A stretch of 43,203 nucleotides of DNA, from NCBI RefSeq assembly GCF_004771005.1, contig NZ_RQHV01000027.1, positions 1 through 43,203 of the forward strand, written 5' to 3'. Made by a program: the position numbers and the translations under genes. Source of the DNA: Leptospira ilyithenensis. Lineage in GTDB: Bacteria; Spirochaetota; Leptospiria; Leptospirales; Leptospiraceae. Positions 7,626 to 15,899 of the stretch are shown piece after piece. The notes beneath the pieces were generated by a model. The model ran no database searches. It was given only the letters and a program-made list of their open reading frames with translations, and was not told where the DNA came from. Position 1 is the stretch's first letter. Each line of letters opens with the position of its first letter.

Positions 7626-8170
7626 AAGACAAAAAACGCAGTTCGATTTTTGCCGCAAGAACGGGCCTTGATACAAATCAAACGAAAGATAATCTTGTTG
7701 CAAAGGATGATACTGCGGAAAAAATCAATCGTTTGCAGGAGTCGATCGAAACTTCCGCAAAAAATATGGTGAAGACTGCGATTATCATCGGTGATCTTTT
7801 AAACGCTAAAAAGGCAGAACTAAAACACGGCGATTTTTTACCTTGGATCGAATCAAATCTTACCATATCCCGATTTACGGCTTCCCGATATATGAAACTA
7901 TATGAAAATAGGGATCGTTTAAATGTTGCACGGGTGCAACATTTGAGAGAGGCACTTGCTCTTTTGTCCGAGAACAAAGTTGAAAAAGAAATCAATCCTG
8001 ACAAAACAGTTAATGTCGCCATTGTATATAAAGAATGGAAAACTACAAAGCGCAGACTTACAAATTCGGAAAGACAATCCCTCCAGAATCTGATCGAAAA
8101 AAAACTGAGTTTGGAAAAAAGAAAGATAACGAATCTGCAAAAGGATCTTTCCGAGCTTAAGAAAAATTAA
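7622..8170 (+). CDS. ParB-position DNA-binding protein (DUF3102-like)
   Basis: 182 residues starting at the ATG that overlaps the parA stop, behind GGAAGTG. It is not a canonical ParB: the ParB N-terminal and CTPase motifs are not visible. The centre, GDLLNAKKAELKHGDFLPWI followed by TISRFTASRYMKLYE, resembles DUF3102-type plasmid and phage proteins with an HTH-like segment. The C-terminus is a basic, coiled-coil-like helix (LIEKKLSLEKRKITNLQKDL). Its place directly after parA suggests it is the centromere-binding partner. That role is inferred from position rather than homology. Confidence 0.6.
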   Translation: MKDKKRSSIFAARTGLDTNQTKDNLVAKDDTAEKINRLQESIETSAKNMVKTAIIIGDLLNAKKAELKHGDFLPWIESNLTISRFTASRYMKLYENRDRLNVARVQHLREALALLSENKVEKEINPDKTVNVAIVYKEWKTTKRRLTNSERQSLQNLIEKKLSLEKRKITNLQKDLSELKKN

Positions 8171-8262
8171 CAATACGATTCTAAAAATGCTTGTACTTTC
8201 TTTGTATAAGAGATAATTTTGTAATTACCTATCCTGAATAAGGATCAGGCCTTCTTCCCAAA

Positions 8263-8300
8263 GCTCTAGGAGAGAGTGAGACCTCTTCTAGAGCATTTTC
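8263..8300 (+). terminator. Rho-independent terminator after parAB
   Basis: GCTCTAGGAGAG (8263-8274) pairs with CTCTTCTAGAGC (8283-8294), 11 of 12 base pairs plus one G-U, loop of 8 bases. ATTTTCCTT follows. It lies 93 bases after the parB-like stop codon on the same strand. Confidence 0.7.
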
Positions 8301-8399
8301 CTTCCACCTTGTTTTGATTATCATTAACGTTCGGAATTTCCCTTTCCTTTGTCTACCTACCCATCCGGCGGACTATCTGAAAATTATGTCACATTAGAC

Positions 8400-8428
8400 T
8401 TGACAGAATATCCCCCTGTGCTTAGCAT
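8400..8428 (+). promoter_or_regulatory. Sigma-70-like promoter for second winged-helix gene
   Basis: A perfect TTGACA (8400-8405) is separated by 17 bases from TAGCAT (8423-8428). The spacer contains ATCCCCCTGTG, and TTATGTCACATTAGA lies directly upstream (8384-8398). Both resemble the box at 6608-6651. The promoter points toward the gene at 8650. Confidence 0.6.
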
Positions 8429-8649
8429 AGGAAGGGTTAAATTCAAAGAATTTGACTTCGGCAGTCTCACATTCGCCGAATCGGAAGAAGGCTAATATCT
8501 GTTAGATGCTAGCCTGTTTGGACGCTTTTGCCTCCTGCTAAATGCAAGACCGTAGGTTTATCCTTCCAGTGTTTTGCGAAAGAGGTTTGGATTGATTGGA
8601 ATCCTGTCTCTTGGCGGTAGCTATAGCGTTTTAAAAAAGGTAGGGTAGG

Positions 8650-9195
8650 ATGAAACGAACCTTAAGATTACCTGTTTGGGTCCAGGATTTGGAATTGCCC
8701 ATGACTGCAAAAATACTTTTGGCAGAGATCGAATCATTGCATAGAAACAAAGGATGTTTCGCTTCGAATTTTTATTTGGCGGAACTTCTTGGAATTGAGG
8801 TAAATACGGTTGCTAAAAATCTGAGTGTGCTTCGGAAAAAAGGATTTTTACAAACCGTATCTTTTGATGGTAGGAAAAGGGTTATGATTCCTGTGGGAGT
8901 AGGGGAGTCCGAGACCGGAAGCCAAGAAAGATTTGTAAAAACATCCAAGGCAGACTGGGAAAAAAATCCATCTCCTATATTCTTAAATAAGAATAGTACA
9001 AAAAAATATATAAAAGAAAAAGAATCCGGACCCGTAATTTCACTGGAAAACCAAATATCCCGCTTTTCCCCCAGTACAAGAAAAATGATATTTGATAACT
9101 TGAGCCTGACGGAAAACGGATCATGGAAATTACGAGACGGCCTTTCCAAGAGAATGACTGTAATTTTAGAATCGATACTGAGTAATAGGGGATAA
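8650..9195 (+). CDS. Winged-helix replication-associated protein (HTH_36-like)
   Basis: 181 residues. The N-terminal half is a winged helix of the helix_turn_helix_36 type: LPMTAKILLAEIESLHRN, then FYLAELLGIEVNTVAKNLSV and LRKKGFLQTVSFDGRKRVMI. This is the same general architecture as the protein at 5800-6432, but the two are not close in sequence. The C-terminal half is charged and unrecognised. The ATG follows GGTAGGGTAGG. Upstream lie a promoter and a box shared with the rep-parA gap. It is probably a replication or copy-control protein of the same replicon; a phage-type regulator is the alternative. Confidence 0.5.
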   Translation: MKRTLRLPVWVQDLELPMTAKILLAEIESLHRNKGCFASNFYLAELLGIEVNTVAKNLSVLRKKGFLQTVSFDGRKRVMIPVGVGESETGSQERFVKTSKADWEKNPSPIFLNKNSTKKYIKEKESGPVISLENQISRFSPSTRKMIFDNLSLTENGSWKLRDGLSKRMTVILESILSNRG

Positions 9196-9207
9196 AAAGG
9201 AACAAAG

Positions 9208-10494
9208 ATGAAAAACGATTTTGAAGATTCTTTTTCACTGGAGATTTTGCAGTCGGAAGTAAGGCGCGCAACCGCTCTCCTCGTTATTTTTTTTGTAGGA
9301 TCTTTATCATTTCTGATTTTGCCTTTTTTGTTTCCTATTTTGTTCAATTATTTGGAGTCGACCGGGTTTCCCGTTTGGATTCCGGCAGGATATTTTTTAT
9401 TTAATATTTTATATGGTTTGGGACTCAGATACTATTTTCTCCATTCCATCCGCGCTGAAAGAAAACTAAACAGGTGGGTTCGTTACGGGACTGCTTTTTA
9501 TGAATCTACGATCCCTACAATTGCTATTTTGTTTTTAGGTAGTTATTATAATTATTCAGTAGAGTCGTTGAATACTCCTCCGAGTTATGCTTACTTTTTC
9601 TTTATCATACTCGCTACTTTGCGCTTGGAAGAACGGATGGCTATTTTCTCCGGGACCGTTGCTTCCGTTCAGTATCTGCTTCTTTTTCTGTATTTTCAGA
9701 CTTTCAATATTTATGCATCTGCCATTGAAAAAATGGACGCACAGGTATTTTATCTTGGGAAGTCCGGAATTTTGTTTGGCTCAGGGCTCGTTGCGGCATT
9801 TGTAACAAGACAGATCAAAAGAGCATTTATAAAGTCGTTCCAAAGTGAAATCGATAAAAATCAGATCCGCGCATTGTTCGGACAGCATGTTTCACCTCAA
9901 GTCGTCAATCAGCTGTTAGCCCAAAAAGAGGATTGGGAAGGTGAGCTCAAACACGTATGTATGATGTTTTTTGATATCCGCAACTTCACTCAATTTTCAG
10001 AAACTCAAACTCCCAACCAATTGATTCAATTTTTAAATATTGTATTTTCACATACCATAGAAGCGGTGAATCGAAACGGAGGAATTATCAATAAATTTTT
10101 AGGTGATGGGTTTATGGCTGTATTCGGAGCTCCTGTTTCCACGGGGAAAGATGTGGAAAACGGTTTTAGCGCTGCAATGGAAATTCGGTCTGTCATCCAC
10201 ACATTGATAAAAGAGGGAACTCTTCCCGAGACTGGAATTGGAATTGGGCTTCATTGTGGTGAGGCGGTTACCGGGAATGTGGGTTCTAAAGAGAGAAAGG
10301 AATACACGATCATAGGTGATGTTGTAAATCTTGCTTCCCGTATTGAACAATTAAACAAACAATTTCAGACTGAGATTTTGGTTTCTGAAGATGTATTTTT
10401 TTTGATGGGAGATCGGAAGAATGAATTTCGATTTTTGGGAGAAACCCAGGTCAAGGGTAAAGCTGCTCCGGTCAAGATCTATACAATCGGGTAG
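9208..10494 (+). CDS. Membrane-bound class III adenylate cyclase
   Basis: 428 residues. Residues ~20-200 contain about six transmembrane helices, forming a membrane sensor. Residues ~250-428 are a class III nucleotide cyclase domain. The metal-binding aspartates are D256 (FFDIRNFT) and D300 (KFLGDGFMAVFGAP). K296 and D371 (IIGDVVN) are the adenine-selecting pair, and N374 and R378 (NLASRIE) stabilise the transition state. All catalytic residues are therefore present, and it should make cAMP. It starts 12 bases after the winged-helix gene, so the two may be cotranscribed. The signal it senses is unknown. Confidence 0.88.
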   Translation: MKNDFEDSFSLEILQSEVRRATALLVIFFVGSLSFLILPFLFPILFNYLESTGFPVWIPAGYFLFNILYGLGLRYYFLHSIRAERKLNRWVRYGTAFYESTIPTIAILFLGSYYNYSVESLNTPPSYAYFFFIILATLRLEERMAIFSGTVASVQYLLLFLYFQTFNIYASAIEKMDAQVFYLGKSGILFGSGLVAAFVTRQIKRAFIKSFQSEIDKNQIRALFGQHVSPQVVNQLLAQKEDWEGELKHVCMMFFDIRNFTQFSETQTPNQLIQFLNIVFSHTIEAVNRNGGIINKFLGDGFMAVFGAPVSTGKDVENGFSAAMEIRSVIHTLIKEGTLPETGIGIGLHCGEAVTGNVGSKERKEYTIIGDVVNLASRIEQLNKQFQTEILVSEDVFFLMGDRKNEFRFLGETQVKGKAAPVKIYTIG

Positions 10495-10539
10495 AATAAT
10501 TCGATTGACCGTAATACAAATTTGTAATACATTTGATTT

Positions 10540-10800
10540 ATGATCAGTTTAAGGATTCCCCAGGAATTAGAGAGAAAGTTGGATTCTCTTGCAAAATCAA
10601 AAGGTAAAAACCGATCGGAGATCATTAAAGATTCGATTCTTGAATATATTAAAAATCACAGCTCTGAAAAAACTCCTTTCGATCTGGGGCAGGATCTATT
10701 CGGCAAATATTCTGCAGATGATCGGAACTTGGCCAAAAACAGAAAAGATTCTTTAAAAGACATGATTAAACGTAAAAATGAAAAACGACGTTCTAATTGA
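10540..10800 (+). CDS. Ribbon-helix-helix antitoxin (VapB-like)
   Basis: 86 residues. The N-terminus ISLRIPQELERKLDSLAK, then GKNRSEIIKDSILEYI, is a classic CopG/Arc ribbon-helix-helix DNA-binding domain. The rest is a charged tail suited to wrapping a toxin. It overlaps the PIN-domain gene by 23 bases, the normal antitoxin-toxin order. It is expected to neutralise that toxin and repress the pair's promoter. A TTGACCGTAATACAAATTTG stretch upstream includes a possible -35 and a short TACAAATTTGTA dyad (10517-10528) that could be the operator. Confidence 0.85.
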   Translation: MISLRIPQELERKLDSLAKSKGKNRSEIIKDSILEYIKNHSSEKTPFDLGQDLFGKYSADDRNLAKNRKDSLKDMIKRKNEKRRSN

Positions 10801-11194
10801 TTCCGGGCCTATCATCGCTTTATTCAATTCTTCCGATTCATTTCATAAACCGGTTTTTAAACTTTTCAAATCCTTTAAAGGCAGACTGATTACGACATGG
10901 CCTGTAGTTACGGAAGTAGTTTATCTGCTTTCTTTTTCAGTAAATGCACAGACAGATTTTTTGGAATGGATTGAAAGGGGAAGTATAGACGTTCAAGAAT
11001 TGAATGTTGCCGATTTAAAATATATAAAAGAAAGAATGCAAAAATATTCCGATCTTCCAATGGATCTGGCAGATGCTTCCCTTATGTGTGTTGCGGAAAG
11101 AGAAGGCATTCAAAAAATCATCAGTATCGATTCCGATTTTTCCATTTATAAAACGTTAAAAGGAAAATTTCTTAATAATCTTTTTAATGGTTAA
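10778..11194 (+). CDS. PIN-domain toxin (VapC-like)
   Basis: 138 residues, a PIN-fold ribonuclease. Acidic metal-binding residues are visible: D8 in VLIDSGP, E46 in WPVVTEVVYLL, D96/D99 in PMDLADASLM, and D118/D120 in SIDSDF. VapC toxins usually cut tRNA or rRNA and halt translation. The gene overlaps its ribbon-helix-helix antitoxin and ends 7 bases from the convergent lipase gene. On a replicon with its own partition genes this pair could serve as an addiction module, which is inference. Length is normal and the gene looks intact. Confidence 0.87.
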   Translation: MKNDVLIDSGPIIALFNSSDSFHKPVFKLFKSFKGRLITTWPVVTEVVYLLSFSVNAQTDFLEWIERGSIDVQELNVADLKYIKERMQKYSDLPMDLADASLMCVAEREGIQKIISIDSDFSIYKTLKGKFLNNLFNG

Positions 11195-11200
11195 TTATCT

Positions 11201-13120
11201 TTAGCGATGATTGCCGTGTTCCTTTAAAATTCGAATTACTTCCTGAATTGCCAACGGATTTCTGTGAATGGAATGATTTCCCTTTAATACCAGATTGCTT
11301 TTCGCGCCTTCTAAAAAAGAACTCTTATAATCTACAACCGAGTCGGACCAACCTAGAGAACTTTCCCATTCCGTTCGATCGAACATATACAATACTTTTT
11401 TTCTGGAGAGAAGAGGGAGGTTTTCGGAAACTCCATGGATGGAGTGAAAGGAAGCATCATTTGGAAATTTTTTGTTTCGTGTAACAGAGATAAACGTGCT
11501 GTCCGGACGAAGGGATTCTACTCCTGTAGGAATGGATCGGGTTTGAATTTCGGAAAGGGATAGCTTGTAAGTCAGATCGTTCAGAATTCTTTGGAACCCT
11601 CCCCAAGCTTTTTCCGGAAACCGGATGAAACTATTAAATATTTTTGCCCACCATTTTTCCGCAAGCTTGGAGCCTCCGTGTGGAACTGCGATAAAGATAA
11701 ATTTTTTGGTAAACTCCAAGGGCTCGAAATGAAGCATGTTTTTTAACAATTCACGATCTTCTTTTTTCAATTTTTCCAGATCCTTTACATTTACAATGAT
11801 CGATTGGAGCCATTCCATCTCATTGATGCTAAGTGCTGTTAGTTTTGATACCAGTCCTCCCATGCTATGTGAGACGATTACCATTTCTTTGAAATTGGAA
11901 TTTGTTTTTGTCGGGTTGTATTTTTTCTGTATGGCGAGAAGCGTTTCCTTAAAACGATAGCTTGAATAATAAATAGGATTGCCTGTCGGATACCAGTAGA
12001 TCCAAAATTGGTATTTTTCCCGAACCTCCGGGATTCCATAAAGATAATTGATCATATCAATCCAAGTGTAAGGGGAAGAAAACAGACCGTGAACAAATAC
12101 GACAGGGATTTTGTCCTTTTGATATGCTTCCAACATGTAAAGCCCTTGGTCTTGGTCCAATACTTGTGCATTTAAAGTTGCTGCGATTCCGCTTACTTTT
12201 TCTCTATCATGCATCAAAAGAGCGAAAGGAGTGGAAAAATCCGTTTCCAAAGGAACAGAATGATTTTCTACAGTGATGGTATTGATCTTTAAACTATCAA
12301 ATACATTTGCTTTAGCGTGAAAATCAGGAATGGACTCGGGAGACTGGGTCTCTTTTTTGTCTGGAGTGATTTCGATAAACAAAGTTGCAGGAACGGCATC
12401 CTCATATATGTTTTTTAATTCTGTAACTTCCAAAGTATCTTTATTTTTGGAAGTAAGAACAATGGGAACACCGAGACCGTATTCACTCTGATAGGTGGAA
12501 AGTCCTCCTATTCTGTAATCGTAAGTGCTGTGAACATTTTCAAAATTTTTAGGAAAATAATTGAGCGTTGGTTTCTTCCATTCTACATATATGTTGCCTT
12601 GGATCATAGGGATTTCCAAAAAATCGATATCAGTGCTTAATTTTCTGATTCGCAGGGAATTTACGATATTGGAAAGGGATCTATTGTAGTAATCACATGC
12701 TCGTCGGTAATCCGGCAGAAATTGGGGAGAGCCGGTCTGATGTGAGAAAAACAAATAGGCGTAGGAATAATAGAATGCTGTTCCATTGTACTGCAAAGAC
12801 AGAAGATTATAATCTTTTTCTTTTTGAGAGAGATGATAGGATAATTCGGCAATGATCAAAGCTAATTTTTGAAGTTTTGTTTTTTGATACTCCAGTTGCA
12901 GGTCTTGAATGACTAAGTTCGGTTCCGATTGGAAATCTTCCCATTCCTCTTTTTCCACTAGATATTGAATCGCAGTATAGGATAATTCGCCCGATATCAG
13001 AGTATGATTGGAGATGGTTCTATATTGTTCGTCATTCTTCCATTTGGAAATGGTAAGGCTCGAAGAACAGGAATTGAATATTACTAAAAGGCTAAGAAAG
13101 AAAAAAATCGGATAAGACAT
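11201..13120 (-). CDS. Lipoprotein with lipase/esterase alpha/beta-hydrolase domain
   Basis: 639 residues. The N-terminus FFFLSLLVIFNSC is a signal with lipobox, so it is probably lipid-anchored. Residues ~1-320 are an unrecognised region. From about 330 there is an alpha/beta-hydrolase fold: VVFVHGLFSSPYTWI supplies the oxyanion strand, and VSHSMGGLVSK contains the nucleophile Ser. FIAVPHGGSKLA and the terminal GNHSIHRNP segment probably contribute the catalytic His. It resembles PGAP1/triacylglycerol-lipase-like proteins. The gene is two bases after another lipoprotein gene (13123-13569), so they are one operon. Substrate is unknown. Confidence 0.75.
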   Translation of the reverse strand: MSYPIFFFLSLLVIFNSCSSSLTISKWKNDEQYRTISNHTLISGELSYTAIQYLVEKEEWEDFQSEPNLVIQDLQLEYQKTKLQKLALIIAELSYHLSQKEKDYNLLSLQYNGTAFYYSYAYLFFSHQTGSPQFLPDYRRACDYYNRSLSNIVNSLRIRKLSTDIDFLEIPMIQGNIYVEWKKPTLNYFPKNFENVHSTYDYRIGGLSTYQSEYGLGVPIVLTSKNKDTLEVTELKNIYEDAVPATLFIEITPDKKETQSPESIPDFHAKANVFDSLKINTITVENHSVPLETDFSTPFALLMHDREKVSGIAATLNAQVLDQDQGLYMLEAYQKDKIPVVFVHGLFSSPYTWIDMINYLYGIPEVREKYQFWIYWYPTGNPIYYSSYRFKETLLAIQKKYNPTKTNSNFKEMVIVSHSMGGLVSKLTALSINEMEWLQSIIVNVKDLEKLKKEDRELLKNMLHFEPLEFTKKFIFIAVPHGGSKLAEKWWAKIFNSFIRFPEKAWGGFQRILNDLTYKLSLSEIQTRSIPTGVESLRPDSTFISVTRNKKFPNDASFHSIHGVSENLPLLSRKKVLYMFDRTEWESSLGWSDSVVDYKSSFLEGAKSNLVLKGNHSIHRNPLAIQEVIRILKEHGNHR

Positions 13121-13122
13121 TC

Positions 13123-13569
13123 TTAACGAATATGTTCAAGGTCTGTTTTGAATTTTTTCCTACCTCCGGGATAAGCAATCGAAAATAAACATTGGCATGA
13201 TTCCCATTCGGAACTTCCGAATAAAGATTCGATTGGAACGGATTGACATTCTTCTATAGCGGGCGTTATGTTGTAAGAGGATACGATTTTAGTAAGTGAT
13301 TGAAGTTCCGATTCTGTCAGTGAAGTTTTTTCCGATTCCACAAGATATCTGGTCAATCTGGCTGACGTGGAAAGTAGTTTTGCAGCATCTACACAAGTTG
13401 TTCGTTTCATTGCAATGCTATCTTGTGAGATTGCTTTTTCGCTCGCTTTGGCGTTGACTGCCGCAAGGAAGACATCCGAATCTTTGGAAAGTTTCCATTC
13501 TGTATGATAAGGCTGAAAATTAGTGCAATAGAATCCGAACAGAATGAGGAATGGAATGAAAAACTTCAT
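13123..13569 (-). CDS. Small lipoprotein, function unknown
   Basis: About 148 residues from MKFFIPFLILFGFYC; the frame is open upstream to 13593. The hydrophobic start and Cys15 look like a spirochaetal lipoprotein signal. The mature region is helical with cysteines at RTTCVDA, IEECQSV and WESCQCLF. No family is recognised. It directly precedes the lipase-like lipoprotein gene, two bases apart. It could be a partner or chaperone for that protein in the envelope, but this rests only on position. Confidence 0.65.
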   Translation of the reverse strand: MKFFIPFLILFGFYCTNFQPYHTEWKLSKDSDVFLAAVNAKASEKAISQDSIAMKRTTCVDAAKLLSTSARLTRYLVESEKTSLTESELQSLTKIVSSYNITPAIEECQSVPIESLFGSSEWESCQCLFSIAYPGGRKKFKTDLEHIR

Positions 13570-13604
13570 GGCATGAATTTTCTTTTTTTCCAAGGAACTG
13601 TCAA

Positions 13605-13634
13605 TTGATATAGATCAAAAAGAATTGTTATAAT
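13605..13634 (+). promoter_or_regulatory. Sigma-70-like promoter for the EAL gene
   Basis: TTGATA (13605-13610) and a perfect TATAAT (13629-13634) are separated by 18 bases. It lies about 85 bases upstream of the EAL-domain gene and reads toward it. Confidence 0.6.
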
Positions 13635-13719
13635 GGGACATAATTCATTATCCAATTTAGCGAATTTATTTCTAAAATAACGGAATTATGCTGGCAAGAA
13701 AATCCATAACTTCCAAGCT

Positions 13720-14937
13720 GTGAATATGCAAATTACCACGGAACCAAGCTTAAACTATGTTCCTTATTTCCAGCCTATCTTTTCCGTGGAAGATCAAACT
13801 GTAGTTGCATATGAGTCTTTAGGAAGGGGGGTCACGTTGAATGGCGATGTGTACGGCATCCCTGTCTTTTTACAAGCTCCTCAGACGGAAGAAGAGCAAG
13901 ATCAATTGCTTCGGATCGATTCGCTCCTGACAGAAAAGGCATTTCAGTATTTTACAGATACAAAACAGAAAGGTTATTTGTTTTTGAATATGACCCCCGA
14001 TCGGATTTTGCATGAAGTGGAACATTCGGATGGAATCAATTTTCCAATCGTTCAAAAGGCAAAACATTACGGGATCAATACATCCAGGATTTATCTGGAG
14101 ATTACGGAACGGACCAGCAAACGGGGAATAGATGCTCTGACTACTGCGGTCGAATTTCTAAAAGAACAAGGGTTCCTGATCGCATTGGACGACGTAGGTT
14201 CGGAATCCTCCAACTTGGAACGGTTAGGTGCTCTAAAGCCGGATATGATCAAGGTGGATTTGAATCTTTTGAAGAGATCCATCAAATCCCGCGAATTTCA
14301 ATCCATACTGGAATATTTAAAGGATATTTCTTTGGGGCTTGGATCGGATTTATTATTTGAAGGAATTGAAAACGAAGAGGAATTGCACAGGGCTGTGGAT
14401 TCCGGAGCGAGGTTTTTGCAGGGGTATTTTTTGGGGAGACCGAACCCGCATTTTCTAAACCCGATCGACTCCGAAGGATTATTGAAGCCTCATTTGGATA
14501 GTTTTCACCAGATGAAGAGAAAACAGATTTCTGCGGATTTGGTGTTTGAGGACTCTGTCAAAAATATCCTGGAGAAGTTGACCATCCCTGTAAAAACAAT
14601 CGGCAAGCGAGTGTTAATCGATGCTAATTCTATTTTCAAACAATCTTCTTCCATTCAAAGGGTTTATATTACCGATTGGGACGGAACTCAAGTTTCTTCT
14701 TATTATGAAAGAAACGGGGAATCTTCGTTTCGTGAAAACAATTCCAACCTCCATAAAAACTGGTCTTATCTTCCTTTTTTTTACAAACATGTGAAACAGG
14801 CGTTCCGAAATTCATCAGCCTGGCAGGTAAGTGAGCCTTATTGGGACAAAAGTTTGAATCAAAAGTTGGTCGTATTTTCAAAAATACTTGAGGGGCAATT
14901 ATCCATATTTATTGATGTATCTATCCCCAAAACATGA
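13720..14937 (+). CDS. c-di-GMP phosphodiesterase, EAL plus YkuI_C domain
   Basis: 405 residues from GTG 13720; ATG 13726 is an equally possible start. Residues ~10-250 are an EAL domain that hydrolyses cyclic di-GMP. Catalytic motifs are kept: E32-S-L-G-R36 in place of EALxR, LNMTPD, YLEITERT, ALDDVGSESS, IKVD, FEGIE and QGYFLG. Residues ~265-405 resemble the YkuI_C PAS-like domain, including YITDWDGTQVSSYYE, as in YkuI of Bacillus. No membrane segment is seen, so it is probably cytoplasmic. It overlaps the next gene by ATGA. Activity is likely but the Ala-to-Ser change is noted. Confidence 0.85.
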   Translation: MNMQITTEPSLNYVPYFQPIFSVEDQTVVAYESLGRGVTLNGDVYGIPVFLQAPQTEEEQDQLLRIDSLLTEKAFQYFTDTKQKGYLFLNMTPDRILHEVEHSDGINFPIVQKAKHYGINTSRIYLEITERTSKRGIDALTTAVEFLKEQGFLIALDDVGSESSNLERLGALKPDMIKVDLNLLKRSIKSREFQSILEYLKDISLGLGSDLLFEGIENEEELHRAVDSGARFLQGYFLGRPNPHFLNPIDSEGLLKPHLDSFHQMKRKQISADLVFEDSVKNILEKLTIPVKTIGKRVLIDANSIFKQSSSIQRVYITDWDGTQVSSYYERNGESSFRENNSNLHKNWSYLPFFYKHVKQAFRNSSAWQVSEPYWDKSLNQKLVVFSKILEGQLSIFIDVSIPKT

Positions 14938-15899
14938 GCTCCTTCAAACCTCTTCCTTTTTTTTCAGGACCAATGATACAATCCTTGTTTGCTTCCTGGA
15001 AATCCAAACAAGATAAATCATATCCTTTTCTCAAAAAGAGCCGGTGGCATCTGATTAAAACCGATGGCAATGTTTCTTTGCTCGCCGCTTTGAACGAAGT
15101 TGAGGAAGCTAAAGGAACATTGATTTTACTACATGGTTGGGAAGGGAGCATTCATTCCAGTTATATTGTTCGTACTGCAAACCATTTCCTTCAAAAGGGA
15201 TTTTCCATTTTCCGGCTTAATCTGAGAGATCACGGAGAGACCCACCATCTGAATGAAGGGATCTTCAATGGAAGTTTGTTTGAAGAAACGTACGAAGCTG
15301 TCCGTATTTTATCTCTTAAGACCGATAAGACAAAGCCTGTTTATCTGATCGGCTTTTCTCTGGGTGGAAATTTTGTTTTGAGAATTTTACATCGACATTC
15401 TTTGGAAAAAAAATCCAATCAGATTCAAAACCTAAAGTATTCCTTTTCCATTAGTCCTGCCCTCGATCCATATGAAGCAACTTTGAAGATGGACGAACAC
15501 CCGATTTTAAAAAAATACTTTTTAAAAGCTTGGTCAAGGTCTTTAAAAAAGAAGGCTGCATTGTTTCCTTTTCTTTACGAGTTTGGAAATATTAGCAGGC
15601 ATAAGTCGGTAATGGATCTGACGGAAAAGTTGATTTCGGATTATTCCGAGTTTGCGGATGTATTGGAATACTTTTCCACTTATACTTTAAAACCTGATTT
15701 TTTTAGCAAAATCAAAACCCCGGTTACCGTCTTAACATCCGCAGATGATCCAGTTATACCCGTTTCTCATTTTTACACGATACCTAGAAATCCTTATCTG
15801 GAAGTAGTTGTGGAAAGCAAAGGAGGGCACTGTGGGTTTATTGAAGATGGAAATCGCAACGCCTATTACTGGAAGATTATGGAAAGAAAGATGAACTAA
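14934..15899 (+). CDS. YheT-like alpha/beta-hydrolase
   Basis: 321 residues of the YheT/ABHD1-3 type. LILLHGWEGSIHSSYI gives the oxyanion loop. The nucleophile serine is in IGFSLGGNFVLRILHRH. The aspartate is in VLTSADDPVIP and the histidine in KGGHCGFIED, so the triad is complete. These enzymes are esterases of mostly unknown substrate. Translation is coupled to the EAL gene by an ATGA overlap. That links an esterase to c-di-GMP turnover in one transcript; the functional reason is unclear. It ends in a four-base overlap with the convergent opgH gene. Confidence 0.8.
   Translation: MSSFKPLPFFSGPMIQSLFASWKSKQDKSYPFLKKSRWHLIKTDGNVSLLAALNEVEEAKGTLILLHGWEGSIHSSYIVRTANHFLQKGFSIFRLNLRDHGETHHLNEGIFNGSLFEETYEAVRILSLKTDKTKPVYLIGFSLGGNFVLRILHRHSLEKKSNQIQNLKYSFSISPALDPYEATLKMDEHPILKKYFLKAWSRSLKKKAALFPFLYEFGNISRHKSVMDLTEKLISDYSEFADVLEYFSTYTLKPDFFSKIKTPVTVLTSADDPVIPVSHFYTIPRNPYLEVVVESKGGHCGFIEDGNRNAYYWKIMERKMN

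Larger units (their letters stand above)
8171..8649. other. Intergenic control region between parB-like gene and second winged-helix gene
   Basis: No gene is supported. From left to right it holds a small hairpin (ATCCT/AGGAT, 8231-8245), a terminator-like hairpin (8263-8300), the composite box shared with 6608-6651 (8384-8418), a good promoter (8400-8428), and a TTCGGC/GCCGAA stem (8457-8480). The last ~160 bases before the gene at 8650 would be a long leader and may be structured. Confidence 0.5.

Noticed and set aside
6433..8649. Canonical parS site (TGTTTCACGTGAAACA-like)
   Set aside because: No such palindrome was found near parA. The nearest look-alike, TGTTTCACC at about 9889, is inside the cyclase gene and not a dyad.
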